From the NCBI RefSeq assembly GCF_006539825.1, contig NZ_BJNT01000008.1, forward strand, positions 1 through 64,000: a stretch of 64,000 bases of DNA, written 5' to 3'. Made by a program: the position numbers and the translations under genes. Below are positions 25,836 through 33,672 of this stretch, one piece after another (within the stretch, counting starts at the first letter, position 1; each line of letters starts with the position of its first letter). The notes under the pieces were generated by a model. It made no database searches. It was given only the letters and a program-made list of their open reading frames with translations, and was not told the DNA's origin. The DNA is from Corynebacterium variabile. Its GTDB lineage: Bacteria > Actinomycetota > Actinomycetes > Mycobacteriales > Mycobacteriaceae.

Positions 25836-26750
25836 GTGACCGAGACCGTTGAGCCAGAGCAGGCCGAAGCCCGCCGTAGCCAGGACAGCACACGCAGCAC
25901 CCGCCGCCCGGTGCGTGTCCTGGTGACCGTCGTCGTGACTGTTCTCGCGCTGGCCGGGGTGGCCGTGGTCGGCGACAGTCTCCTGGCCGCGAAGGTCGAG
26001 CACGAGGTCTCGCAGCGCATCCTCCACGACTCGAAGCTCGCGGCTCCCCCGGCCGTACAGGTCGGCGGCATGCCGGTCACCGCGTCCCTGTGGTCCCACG
26101 AGCTCACCTCGGTGTCGGTGGAGGCCCGCGATATCGAGGTCCCCGGATTCGCCCGGGTGTCGGTGACCTCCTCGGCGCAGAAGCTGACGCTGACCCGCGA
26201 CGAGATCCTCTCCGGTGACTTCGAGGATGCCCCGGCCCGCAAGTTCTTCACCCGGCTGCAGCTGGACCCGGTGGCCCTCGGTGGCCTGATGACCGGCGGT
26301 GCCAACGGTGCGGACGGCTTCTCCGACCTCAACATCCAGGGTGTGGAGGACATCTCCCCCTCCGGCGGCTGGGAGACCGAGGCCTACTTCACCGCCACGC
26401 CGGACAACGTGCCCGGCATCGACGGCCCGGTGGACGTCGGGATGCGGCTGCGCGTCTGGGAGGGTGATGTCCGTCTGCTGCCGACCGGGATCCGTTCGGT
26501 CGACGGGGACTCCTCCCGTGGCGACGGGAAGAAGAACGCCCTCGACGACGCGACCCGGGACCGTGTGATGGACGCCTTCACCCTGGAGATTCCGGGCGTG
26601 AGTCTGCCGCTGCGGACGAAACCGGGCCGGGTGTACGTCAACGGCGGAGCCCTGTACATCGAGGCGGAGCAGAACTTCACCCGGGTCAGCATCTCTGATC
26701 TGGCGCCGCGCTCGGCACCGCTGGGCGAGGACGAGCAGGCCGGCTTCTAG
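25836..26750 (+). CDS. lmeA: LmeA-like DUF2993 periplasmic lipid-binding protein
   Basis: In mycobacteria LmeA binds phospholipid in the periplasm and is needed for full-length mannan of lipomannan. The 304 residues begin with a basic N-terminus and one hydrophobic segment (about 28-47) acting as anchor or signal. A DUF2993 beta-rich domain follows (about 55-290), with LTSVSVEARDIEVPGFARVSV near its start. GTG 25836 is chosen because it lies 6 nt after a -10 box; the open frame starts much earlier but without similarity. It is divergent from glnR, the same arrangement as Rv0817-Rv0818 in M. tuberculosis. Confidence 0.82.
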   Translation: MTETVEPEQAEARRSQDSTRSTRRPVRVLVTVVVTVLALAGVAVVGDSLLAAKVEHEVSQRILHDSKLAAPPAVQVGGMPVTASLWSHELTSVSVEARDIEVPGFARVSVTSSAQKLTLTRDEILSGDFEDAPARKFFTRLQLDPVALGGLMTGGANGADGFSDLNIQGVEDISPSGGWETEAYFTATPDNVPGIDGPVDVGMRLRVWEGDVRLLPTGIRSVDGDSSRGDGKKNALDDATRDRVMDAFTLEIPGVSLPLRTKPGRVYVNGGALYIEAEQNFTRVSISDLAPRSAPLGEDEQAGF

Positions 26751-26779
26751 GGGCTTCCGGAGGTACCACCGGCGTTCCG

Positions 26780-26785
26780 TATGCT
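26780..26785 (+). promoter_or_regulatory. -10 box of leaderless nitrobindin-like gene
   Basis: TATGCT, 7 nt before ATG 26793. This decides the start against the in-frame ATG at 26781, which lies inside the box. Confidence 0.45.
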
Positions 26786-26792
26786 GGACGCC

Positions 26793-27446
26793 ATGAGTGA
26801 CTCCCCCGAGACCCCCTCCATCGACGGCAACGAGGCCGTCGCCCGCGCCGCCGAACAGGCGAGGAACACCGCGGACCGCAACATCCCCTCCCTCGGCGAC
26901 CTCCCCGTCGCAGAGGACACGGCCAACCTGCGCCAGGGCCCGAGCCTGCACGACGGTCTGCTGGCCCTGCTCCCCCTCATCGGTGTCTGGCGTGGAGAGG
27001 GCAATGCCGCCCCCACCGACGGTTCCGACCCCTACGCCTTCGGCCAGCAGCTCGTCTTCGCCCACGACGGCGAGAACTACATCAGCTACTCCTCCCGCAT
27101 CTGGCGGCTCGACGAGGAGGGCAGGGCCGTCGGTCCGGACCGCCGCGAAACCGGCTTCCTGCGCATCGACCTCAAGGACAACATCGAGCTCGTCACCGCG
27201 CACAGCGACGGTGCGGCGGAGATCATGTACGGTAAACCGCTCACCGAGCGCGCCTGGCAGCTCGAGAGCGCGTCCACCATGGTCACCGAGACCGGCCCGT
27301 CCACCCTCGGCCCTGGCAAGCGGCTCTACGGTCTGATGCCGAACAACAACCTCGGCTGGGTCGACGAGCGCATCGCGCGCGGCGAGGACGCCGACGGCGG
27401 TCTGACCCCGTGGATGTCCGCCGAGCTCAGCCGCGTGATGGGCTAG
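26793..27446 (+). CDS. Nitrobindin-like beta-barrel protein lacking the haem histidine
   Basis: Ten-stranded FABP/nitrobindin fold (DUF1794/THAP4_heme-bd). The 217 residues have a 60-residue disordered N-terminus, then the family motif GVWRGEGN (GxWxGxG) and the barrel to the C-terminus. True nitrobindins bind ferric haem through a His near the C-terminus (His155 in Rv2717c). No His occurs in the last 70 or so residues here, so haem binding and peroxynitrite isomerisation are unlikely, as in the related Rv0813c-type proteins. A hydrophobic ligand is possible but unknown. Start ATG 26793 is leaderless. Confidence 0.85.
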   Translation: MSDSPETPSIDGNEAVARAAEQARNTADRNIPSLGDLPVAEDTANLRQGPSLHDGLLALLPLIGVWRGEGNAAPTDGSDPYAFGQQLVFAHDGENYISYSSRIWRLDEEGRAVGPDRRETGFLRIDLKDNIELVTAHSDGAAEIMYGKPLTERAWQLESASTMVTETGPSTLGPGKRLYGLMPNNNLGWVDERIARGEDADGGLTPWMSAELSRVMG

Positions 27447-27453
27447 CGTCCCG

Positions 27454-28374
27454 CTAGCGTCCTTCCGCAGCGCGCGTGGCGAGGTCCTCGATCTCGTCGG
27501 CGCACACCGGACGGTCCAGGGGGGTGCCGTCCAGGGCCGTGACGCGGGCGTAGCGGCGCACCGAGGACAGCAGCCAGACACCGTCGGCGTTCCGCAGATC
27601 GCCGACGGTCAGAGGAGCCTCGGAACAGGTCCAGCCGGTCTCACCGGCGAGGCGGTACATCGCCGCCTGCGTGGTACCGGGGAGGACGCCGACCTCGTGC
27701 AGCGGGGTGAGGATCTCCCGCACACCGTCGCGGTCCCGCGCCATGATGACGGTGGAGGTCGGGCCTTCCAGCACCCGCTCCCCGTCACCGATGAAGATGA
27801 CGTCGTCGAGGTCGTGGCTCTTCGCGTAGCGCAGCGCTGCCATGTTCGCCGCATAGGAGAGGGTCTTCGCGCCGACGAGGGCCCAGGGTGCGGCGTCCTT
27901 CGTGATGTCGAGGCTGTAGCCGCGCTGAGCGGTCATCACCCGCACGCCCTGCTCCCGGCCCCGGGCGACGGCCGGGGGCTCGGGGGCGACGGTCACCCAG
28001 CCGGTGGGCTCCCCGGTGGTCTCCCTGCCGCGGGAGTACATCCAGCGCAGTGACCCGTCGCCACCACCGGAGGCCACCCAGTGCTCCAGGGCGAGGTCGG
28101 TGGCCGCGTGCCAGCGTCCGGTGTCTGGGGCAGGCAGGTCGAGCATCGCGGCGCTGTTGATGAAACGTGCGGTGTGACGGTCGAGGTTACGCACCGCACC
28201 GTCCCTGACCATGAGCGTCTCGAAGACGCCGTCGCCGCGCACCGCGGCGAGGTCGTCGATGTAGAGCGCGGGCAGGGTCGGGTCGAGCAGTTCCGGGGCG
28301 GCGTCGCCGGACGGGTGGACGGCGACGACGGCGCGGGAACCGAGGGGTGAGGAGGTGGTTGTGGGGACATCCAT
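27454..28374 (-). CDS. pabC: Aminodeoxychorismate lyase (class IV aminotransferase fold)
   Basis: PLP enzyme that splits 4-amino-4-deoxychorismate to 4-aminobenzoate and pyruvate, completing the PabAB reaction. The 306 residues have the fold-type IV motifs: RGDGVFETLMVRDG (about 46-59), the PLP lysine in LVGAKTLSYAANMAALRYAKS, the phosphate-binding LEGPTSTVI and GVLPGTTQAAM. A branched-chain aminotransferase-like activity cannot be excluded from sequence, but its place beside nitrobindin-like, ygfZ and purM genes equals Rv0812, annotated as this lyase. It converges on the nitrobindin-like gene with 7 bp between the stops. Confidence 0.85.
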   Translation of the reverse strand: MDVPTTTSSPLGSRAVVAVHPSGDAAPELLDPTLPALYIDDLAAVRGDGVFETLMVRDGAVRNLDRHTARFINSAAMLDLPAPDTGRWHAATDLALEHWVASGGGDGSLRWMYSRGRETTGEPTGWVTVAPEPPAVARGREQGVRVMTAQRGYSLDITKDAAPWALVGAKTLSYAANMAALRYAKSHDLDDVIFIGDGERVLEGPTSTVIMARDRDGVREILTPLHEVGVLPGTTQAAMYRLAGETGWTCSEAPLTVGDLRNADGVWLLSSVRRYARVTALDGTPLDRPVCADEIEDLATRAAEGR

Positions 28375-28433
28375 GGGGACATCCTAGGACGATGCCGTCG
28401 GCCGGACTTGCGGCGGGGACACCTGCAAGGGGC

Positions 28434-28439
28434 TACAGT
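28434..28439 (+). promoter_or_regulatory. -10 box of leaderless ygfZ
   Basis: TACAGT, 7 nt before GTG 28447. This supports that start over upstream in-frame codons. Confidence 0.45.
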
Positions 28440-28446
28440 GGGTGAC

Positions 28447-29622
28447 GTGAGTGCCACGCAAGTTTCGCCGATCGTCGCGCATGTCGCGGCGGCAAGCACA
28501 CAGGACGGCTCGGGGGCGGAGTCCGTCACCGCCCGCCATTACGGCTATCCGCTGGTCGAGCAGACCCGGGTCGATGAAGGATCGGCCGGTCTCGCCGACG
28601 GCTGGGACCGGGTCGCGCTGCTGGTCACCGGGGAGGAGGCACGCAGCTGGCTCAACGGTTTCATCTCCCAGAAGGTGGACGCCGCACAGCCCGGCACCGC
28701 CACCGACGGACTGCTGCTCGACGCCCAGGGCCGGGTGGAGCAGGAGTTCGGGATCAGTGTCGTGGACCTCGACGGCTCCCCCGCCGTCCTCATGGATGTC
28801 GCCGCAGACCATGCCGACGCGCTGGAGGACTTCCTGCGCAGAATGGTCTTCTGGGCCCGGGTGGAGATCAGCCGTCCCGAACTGACACGGTTGTCCCTGC
28901 TGGGCCGCGAGGCCGACCCCGACTTCCCCGGACCCGGTCACGCCGGGACCACGACCCCACTGGCCCCGTCGGCCGACTTCTGGCGCACCCGGGTGACCTC
29001 CGGAGTGCCCGTCACGGACCTCTGGGTGCCGCGATCGGAGCTGAAGCCTGTCTGGGACGCCCTGGTCGAGACGGGCGCCCGTCCGACCGGCGGTGCCGCC
29101 GTCGACGCCTGGCGGCTACGCGACCGTCGTCCGGTGCTCGGCGTGGACACCGATGACCGGCTCATCCCCCACGAGGTCCCCGCCTGGATCGGCACGGGGA
29201 TCGACGGGGCGACCCGTCTGGCCGACGCGACCGAGGGCCCCACCGGGTCCGCGGTCCACCTCAACAAGGGCTGCTACCGCGGTCAGGAGACGGTCTCGCG
29301 GGTCCACAATCTGGGCCGGCCGCCCCGCCTGCTCGTCCTGCTCCAGCTCGACGGTTCGGCCGGGCGACTGCCGGACATCGGCGCAGACGTGACCGCAGGT
29401 GGACGCACCGTGGGTCGGATGGGTACCCCCGTCCAGGATGCCGACTACGGTCCGGTGGCGCTGGCCCTGGTGAAACGGGCCGTGGTCGAGGCGGTCGCCG
29501 AGGGCACCGCCCCGCCACTGCAGGTCGACGGGGTGGACGCGGCGATCGACCGCGATGACCTCCATGTCGACAAGACGGTCCGGCCGGGGCGGGCGGCGGT
29601 CAACAAGTTGAAGGGGCGGTGA
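28447..29622 (+). CDS. ygfZ: Folate-binding YgfZ/IBA57-type protein
   Basis: Tetrahydrofolate-dependent protein of the GcvT-like superfamily that supports maturation and repair of Fe-S enzymes. The 391 residues contain the signature LNKGCYRGQETVSRVHNLG (about 275-293) with the conserved Cys, and an N-terminal GcvT-like domain with the WLNGFISQKV segment. GTG 28447 lies 7 nt after a -10 box, giving a leaderless message. It is divergent from pabC and followed by DUF3073, the same run as Rv0810-Rv0812. The N-terminal 20 residues are variable. Confidence 0.9.
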   Translation: MSATQVSPIVAHVAAASTQDGSGAESVTARHYGYPLVEQTRVDEGSAGLADGWDRVALLVTGEEARSWLNGFISQKVDAAQPGTATDGLLLDAQGRVEQEFGISVVDLDGSPAVLMDVAADHADALEDFLRRMVFWARVEISRPELTRLSLLGREADPDFPGPGHAGTTTPLAPSADFWRTRVTSGVPVTDLWVPRSELKPVWDALVETGARPTGGAAVDAWRLRDRRPVLGVDTDDRLIPHEVPAWIGTGIDGATRLADATEGPTGSAVHLNKGCYRGQETVSRVHNLGRPPRLLVLLQLDGSAGRLPDIGADVTAGGRTVGRMGTPVQDADYGPVALALVKRAVVEAVAEGTAPPLQVDGVDAAIDRDDLHVDKTVRPGRAAVNKLKGR

Positions 29623-29694
29623 TCGCGCTCGGTGTTCCACTGCAGGTGACGGTGTGTCCAGGGGGTCGGTTCTGAAATTTCCGCCGACACCCGC

Positions 29695-29700
29695 TATTGT
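29695..29700 (+). promoter_or_regulatory. Candidate -10 box of the DUF3073 gene
   Basis: TATTGT, 81 nt before the ATG at 29782; no clear -35. A second box GATACT lies at 29714. The stretch 29623-29781 shows nothing else. Confidence 0.3.
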
Positions 29701-29781
29701 GGTGCCAGGAACAGATACTAGACACATGCGTAGGCGGTTGAATCCCTGGCCGCTGCGCGAGCACACCCGAGGGGGTAGGCC

Positions 29782-29964
29782 ATGGGTCGCGGCCGCGCCA
29801 AGGCGAAGCAGACGAAAGTCGCCCGTCAGCTCAAGTACAACTCTCCCGAGATGGACCTGGACAGTCTCCAGCGTGAACTCTCGAATGAACACCCGCATGA
29901 GGCGGCGTCCGAAGAGGACTACGCCGAGTGGGAGGAGTGGGGCCCGGACGATTCCGGCCGGTGA
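29782..29964 (+). CDS. DUF3073 small conserved actinobacterial protein
   Basis: A 60-residue protein found throughout Actinobacteria next to purM and ygfZ. It starts MGRGRAKAKQTKVARQLKYN, a strongly basic stretch, then turns acidic (EEDYAEWEEWGPDD). No structure-forming core beyond short helices is visible and its function is unknown; the basic half could contact nucleic acid. Start ATG 29782 has a GAGGGGG run seven to twelve bases upstream. A hairpin terminator follows at 30012-30048. Confidence 0.9.
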   Translation: MGRGRAKAKQTKVARQLKYNSPEMDLDSLQRELSNEHPHEAASEEDYAEWEEWGPDDSGR

Positions 29965-30011
29965 CTTCCTGACGTCATCCCCGGGGCCATTCAGCCTCTG
30001 ATATCACCGTA

Positions 30012-30048
30012 CGACCCCGCACGCCGCCTCGACCGGCCTGCGGGGTCG
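30012..30048 (+). terminator. Terminator of the DUF3073 gene
   Basis: CGACCCCGCA (30012-30021) and TGCGGGGTCG (30039-30048) pair perfectly, 47 nt after the stop. No T-tract. Confidence 0.6.
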
Positions 30049-30074
30049 CGGTGTACCCGGACCCCGGTACAGAG

Positions 30075-30124
30075 GCAGCGCCGGGAGGTCGCCCCGCTAC
30101 TGCGGAGCGACCTCCCGGCGCTGC
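30075..30124 (-). terminator. Terminator of purM
   Basis: GCAGCGCCGGGAGGTCGC (30075-30092) is exactly complementary to 30107-30124, an 18-bp stem with a 14-nt loop, 14 nt after the purM stop. Confidence 0.8.
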
Positions 30125-30138
30125 TGTCGGACGTGGAC

Positions 30139-31233
30139 CTAGCGGCGGTGCTCGCCGGTGAGCACGGCACGCTCCTGCTCATCGTCCTTGGCGACGCGGA
30201 CGCGACCGATGTTCCAGCACTCGATGTGGCGCGCGGTCAGCATCGCGAGAGCACGCTCGGCGTCCTCCTCGGAGACGACGGCGACCATGCCGACACCCAT
30301 GTTGAAGGTCTTGTCCATCTCCTCCTGGGAGACCTTGCCGAGACGGGCGATGGTGCGGAACACCGGGCCCGGGGTCCAGGTGCCGCGGTCCAGCTCGGCG
30401 GTGAGATCCTCAGGGATCACGCGCGCCAGGTTGGCGGCCAGGCCGCCACCGGTGACGTGGGAGTAGGTGTGCACATCGCACTCGGCGGCCAGTGCCAGGC
30501 AGTCCTTGGCGTAGATGCGGGTCGGCTCCAACAGCTCCTCACCGAGGGTGCGGCCGAAGTCGGCGACGTAGCCGTCGAGCGGCAGGCCGGCCTGCTCCAG
30601 CAGGACGTGGCGGGCGAGGCTGTAGCCGTTGGAGTGCAGACCGGAGCTGGCCATCGCGATGACGACGTCGCCGCTGCGGACGCGGTCCGGGCCGAGCAGC
30701 TCGTCCTCCTCGACCACACCGACGGCGGTGGCGGAGATGTCGTACTCGCCGACCTCCATGAGGCCGGGGTGTTCGGCGGTCTCGCCACCGAGGAGAGCAC
30801 AGCCGGCGTCGATGCAGCCTGCGGCGATACCGGAGACGATCGAGGCGACGTGTTCGGGGACGACCTTGCCGATGGCGATGTAGTCCTGGAGGAAGAGCGG
30901 CTCGGCACCGCAGACGACGAGGTCGTCGACGACCATGGCGACGAGGTCGCGGCCGATGGTGTCGTGCTTGTCCATGGCCTGCGCGACGGCGACCTTGGTG
31001 CCCACGCCGTCAGAACCGGCGGCGAGCAGGGGCTTGTCGTACTCCCCGAGGGCGAAGAGCCCGGCGAAGCCGCCGAGACCGCCCCGGACCTCCGGGCGGG
31101 TGGCCTTCTTCGCGAGCGGAGCGAAGAGCTCGACCGCGCGGTCACCGGCCTCGATGTCCACACCGGCGTCGGCGTAGCTCGCGCCGGTGGCGTCGGTGTT
31201 GTCGGGGAGGGAGGAATCGTTCGTCTCAGTCAC
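30139..31233 (-). CDS. purM: Phosphoribosylformylglycinamidine cyclo-ligase
   Basis: Fifth step of purine synthesis: ATP-dependent closure of FGAM to AIR. The 364 residues show ASYADAGVDIEAGDRAVELF, the ATP-loop LLAAGSDGVGTKVAVAQ, DLVAMVVDDLVVCGAEPLFLQDY, LLGGETAEHPG and the C-terminal FNMGVGM. GTG start at 31233. Upstream by only 17 bp is the SCP-like gene; in M. tuberculosis and C. glutamicum purF lies beside purM, but there is no purF here. DUF3073 converges from the left. purL, Q, S, C and B are also in the window. Confidence 0.97.
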   Translation of the reverse strand: MTETNDSSLPDNTDATGASYADAGVDIEAGDRAVELFAPLAKKATRPEVRGGLGGFAGLFALGEYDKPLLAAGSDGVGTKVAVAQAMDKHDTIGRDLVAMVVDDLVVCGAEPLFLQDYIAIGKVVPEHVASIVSGIAAGCIDAGCALLGGETAEHPGLMEVGEYDISATAVGVVEEDELLGPDRVRSGDVVIAMASSGLHSNGYSLARHVLLEQAGLPLDGYVADFGRTLGEELLEPTRIYAKDCLALAAECDVHTYSHVTGGGLAANLARVIPEDLTAELDRGTWTPGPVFRTIARLGKVSQEEMDKTFNMGVGMVAVVSEEDAERALAMLTARHIECWNIGRVRVAKDDEQERAVLTGEHRR

Positions 31234-31250
31234 GGGCCTATCCTATCTGT

Positions 31251-31628
31251 TCACCGGCGCAGATCCACCACCGGGAGCCAGTGTGCGACATCTGCGGCGT
31301 GCGCCCCGGACACCTCTGCCCCGGCGGACACCGCGTCCTCGAGGGTGTCGATCCCGGTGGCCAGGCGCAGCCAGGCCCGTGGAGTGCACTGGACGACGTT
31401 GGGTGGCGTCCCCCGTCGGTGCACCGAACCGGCGACGCACTGTACCGCCGCAAACGGGGGGACGCGCACCTCCACGCTGTGGCCCGGGGCGTCCTCCCCG
31501 AGCAGAGCGATGCTGAGCCGGCAGGCCTCGGCGACAGCGGCCCGGGAGGGACGCTCCCCGTCCCCGTCCACCCAGTCCCGCACGGCGAGCAGTGCCTCCC
31601 TGACCTCGGCCGGATCCGTCTTCTCCAC
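31251..31628 (-). CDS. Sterol-carrier-family (SCP-like) small protein
   Basis: Conserved actinobacterial protein of 125 residues, equivalent in position and type to Rv0807, with a fold related to sterol carrier protein 2. Visible features are REALLAVRDWVDGDG, HSVEVRVPPFAAVQCVAGSVHRRGTPPNVV and DAVSAGAEVSGAHAADVAHWLPVVDLRR; no signal peptide or catalytic motif. Start GTG 31628 is preferred: longer in-frame readings upstream are low-complexity and overlap the thioesterase promoter. It reads into purM with 17 bp between, so they share a transcript. Ligand unknown. Confidence 0.82.
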   Translation of the reverse strand: MEKTDPAEVREALLAVRDWVDGDGERPSRAAVAEACRLSIALLGEDAPGHSVEVRVPPFAAVQCVAGSVHRRGTPPNVVQCTPRAWLRLATGIDTLEDAVSAGAEVSGAHAADVAHWLPVVDLRR

Positions 31629-31725
31629 CGGTGACCCCTGTCCTGTGTTTGTCGGTGCATGTGGTTCGCCTGTTGAACGCCACGACGAGTGTGCCCTATC
31701 ACTGCACGGGGCACCCGGAGACACA

Positions 31726-31731
31726 TAGTAT
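31726..31731 (+). promoter_or_regulatory. -10 box of the thioesterase gene
   Basis: TAGTAT with a weak TGCACG at 31703-31708 (17-bp spacing). The leader of about 48 nt contains GGAAGG before GTG 31786. Confidence 0.4.
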
Positions 31732-31785
31732 GGCAGGAATGAAGACGCACGACGGAGGTATGGAACGTATGGAAGGCATGAACCG

Positions 31786-32802
31786 GTGACGGAAACTGTG
31801 AACGGTGTGGAACGGTCCCCTTCCCCCGACGTGACGCTGCGGTTCATGGCGGCGCCGACCGACGTACTCATGCAGGGCGCGAACGGTGTCCACGGTGGAC
31901 GCGTCCTCGAATGGATCGACAAGGGCGCCTACGCCTGCGCCGTGGGCTGGTCGGGTGCCTACTGTGTGACCGCCTATGTCGGCCACATCCACTTCACCCG
32001 GCCGATCCCCTCGGGCCACGTGGTGGAGGTCCGGTCACGGATCGCCTACACCGGCCGGTCATCGATGCACGTCGTCAATGAGGTGCTGTCGGCGGACCCG
32101 CGTGAGCTGGTCTTCACCCGCGCCTGCGACTGCCTCGTCATCTTCGTGGCGATGGACGAGAACCGGAAGTCGACCCCGGTGCCCAACTTCGAGCCGCGGA
32201 CCGACGAGGAACGTCGGGTGGCGGACGCCGCGCTGTCCCGCGTCCGACTGCGCAAGGCCATCGAAGAGGAGATGCTCAAGCAGAGCTACACCGAGTCAGG
32301 CACCGGGCCGAGCATGGTGCACCGGTTCATGGCCAAGCCGACGGACGTGAACTGGGGCGGCAACGTCCACGGTGGTACGGCCATGGAGTGGATCGACGAG
32401 GCGGCGACAGCCTGCACGATGGCCTGGTCCGGGGAGCAGACCGTGGCGGTCTACGCCGGCGGCATCCGCTTCTACCGTCCGGTCCACATCGGCGACCTGG
32501 TGGAGGTCGAGGCACGGCTGATCCGTACCGACACCCGGTCCATGGCCGTCACGGTCCACCTGCGCGCCGGTGATCCCCGGGAGGGCACCGGAAACCTGCC
32601 GGTGGCGATCCACGCCTCGATGACCTATGTCGGCGTGGACATGGACGGAAACCCGCTGAACGCCCGGAAGTTCACCCCGGAGTCCCCGGAGGACCGCCGT
32701 CTGGAACAGCACGCGGTCACGCTGCGTGAGCTGCGCACGAAGTACTCGCCGGAGCCGCTGTTCCGCCCGCTGCGCGAGGAGCCGCAGTACCCGGTGAACT
32801 AG
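31786..32802 (+). CDS. Double-hotdog acyl-CoA thioesterase
   Basis: Hydrolyses acyl-CoA to free acid and CoA in the cytoplasm. The 338 residues contain two 4HBT hotdog domains (about 15-130 and 175-290), as in ACOT7/12-type enzymes. Each has a motif: GANGVHGGRVLEWIDKGA in the first and GGNVHGGTAMEWIDEAA in the second; both keep the Asn and Asp used in this class, while the first has Lys in place of the Glu after WID. The chain length preferred cannot be told. GTG 31786 is chosen for GGAAGG upstream. It is divergent from the SCP-like gene, so a link to lipid turnover is plausible. Confidence 0.88.
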   Translation: MTETVNGVERSPSPDVTLRFMAAPTDVLMQGANGVHGGRVLEWIDKGAYACAVGWSGAYCVTAYVGHIHFTRPIPSGHVVEVRSRIAYTGRSSMHVVNEVLSADPRELVFTRACDCLVIFVAMDENRKSTPVPNFEPRTDEERRVADAALSRVRLRKAIEEEMLKQSYTESGTGPSMVHRFMAKPTDVNWGGNVHGGTAMEWIDEAATACTMAWSGEQTVAVYAGGIRFYRPVHIGDLVEVEARLIRTDTRSMAVTVHLRAGDPREGTGNLPVAIHASMTYVGVDMDGNPLNARKFTPESPEDRRLEQHAVTLRELRTKYSPEPLFRPLREEPQYPVN

Positions 32803-32824
32803 GCTGGTGAACTGGGCCGGTGAA

Positions 32825-33583
32825 CTAGGCCTGGCTGTCGTACCACCACTGGCCGAAGCTGTGGGTCTTCTTCAGACTGCCGTTCTCGTAGACCTTCATC
32901 TCGTCGCCGTCGATGATGAGCTTCGCCGGGTTCGCGGGGATCTCGAAGTAGCCGTCGGCGATGTCGGCGGAACTCATGTCGACGTCCCGCTCCAGCCCCT
33001 GACCGCCGGCATGACCGCGGTAGTAGAGACCCAGTGTGGAACCGTCCCGGGCCGTCGCCCGGCAGATAACCACCTTGGTGGAGTCGTTGCCTCCGGCGTA
33101 GACCCAGGTGTCGCTGCCGTTGCAGGTGGCGTTGGAGTAGCCGGTCCACCCGTTGTAGTTCAGGCCGGCGTCCCGCCATGAGCTACCGCTCCCGGAACTA
33201 CCGCCGCCGTTACCACTGCTGCTGCCACCACCGTTGCCGCTGCTTCCGCTGTCCGGGGCGGCGACTGTCGGCTCCGGCTGCTCAGGTTCGGGGGCGGGGG
33301 CGGGGGCAGGGGCCTCGGTCACCGTCTCGGTGACGGTCGGAACACCGCTGAACCGCGGGGCCGTCGGGGAGGCGTGGTCGTCACTGTCATCGCCGCCCCG
33401 GGAGAAAACCCAGATGAGCACGCCGGCAAGAAGGGCGACAGCGAGAACGGCAGCGATGATCGCAATGATGAGGCCGCCGTTCCCTCCCCCGGAACGCTGC
33501 GGGCCGCTCGCGCCCTGCGGGGCGGCGGGCACCCATTGCCGGGTCTCACCGCTGCCGGTACTGCCCCACGGATTCTCTGGCAC
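32825..33583 (-). CDS. Single-pass membrane protein with extracellular domain
   Basis: I do not recognise the family. The 252 residues show a Gly/Pro-rich cytosolic N-terminus (1-36), one transmembrane helix (37-60, GLIIAIIAAVLAVALLAGVL), a Pro/Glu then Gly/Ser-rich linker (80-135), and a C-terminal domain (136-252) rich in Trp/Tyr. That domain has two cysteines (Cys154, Cys174) that could form a disulfide outside the cell. It reads like a membrane-anchored surface domain on a flexible stalk. It lies 89 bp downstream of another single-pass protein on the same strand, suggesting a pair. ATG 33583; function unknown. Confidence 0.8.
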   Translation of the reverse strand: MPENPWGSTGSGETRQWVPAAPQGASGPQRSGGGNGGLIIAIIAAVLAVALLAGVLIWVFSRGGDDSDDHASPTAPRFSGVPTVTETVTEAPAPAPAPEPEQPEPTVAAPDSGSSGNGGGSSSGNGGGSSGSGSSWRDAGLNYNGWTGYSNATCNGSDTWVYAGGNDSTKVVICRATARDGSTLGLYYRGHAGGQGLERDVDMSSADIADGYFEIPANPAKLIIDGDEMKVYENGSLKKTHSFGQWWYDSQA

Positions 33584-33672
33584 GGTTTCTCCTCAATCCA
33601 GACTGACGTCAATTCCCACCAAAACTAACAAAACACTCACCCGGGTCCATTCATCGGAGGTGGCGCGGGGGG

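Noticed and set aside
31629..31922. Longer reading of the SCP-like gene
   Set aside because: The extra part overlaps the thioesterase start and promoter on the other strand and is low-complexity.
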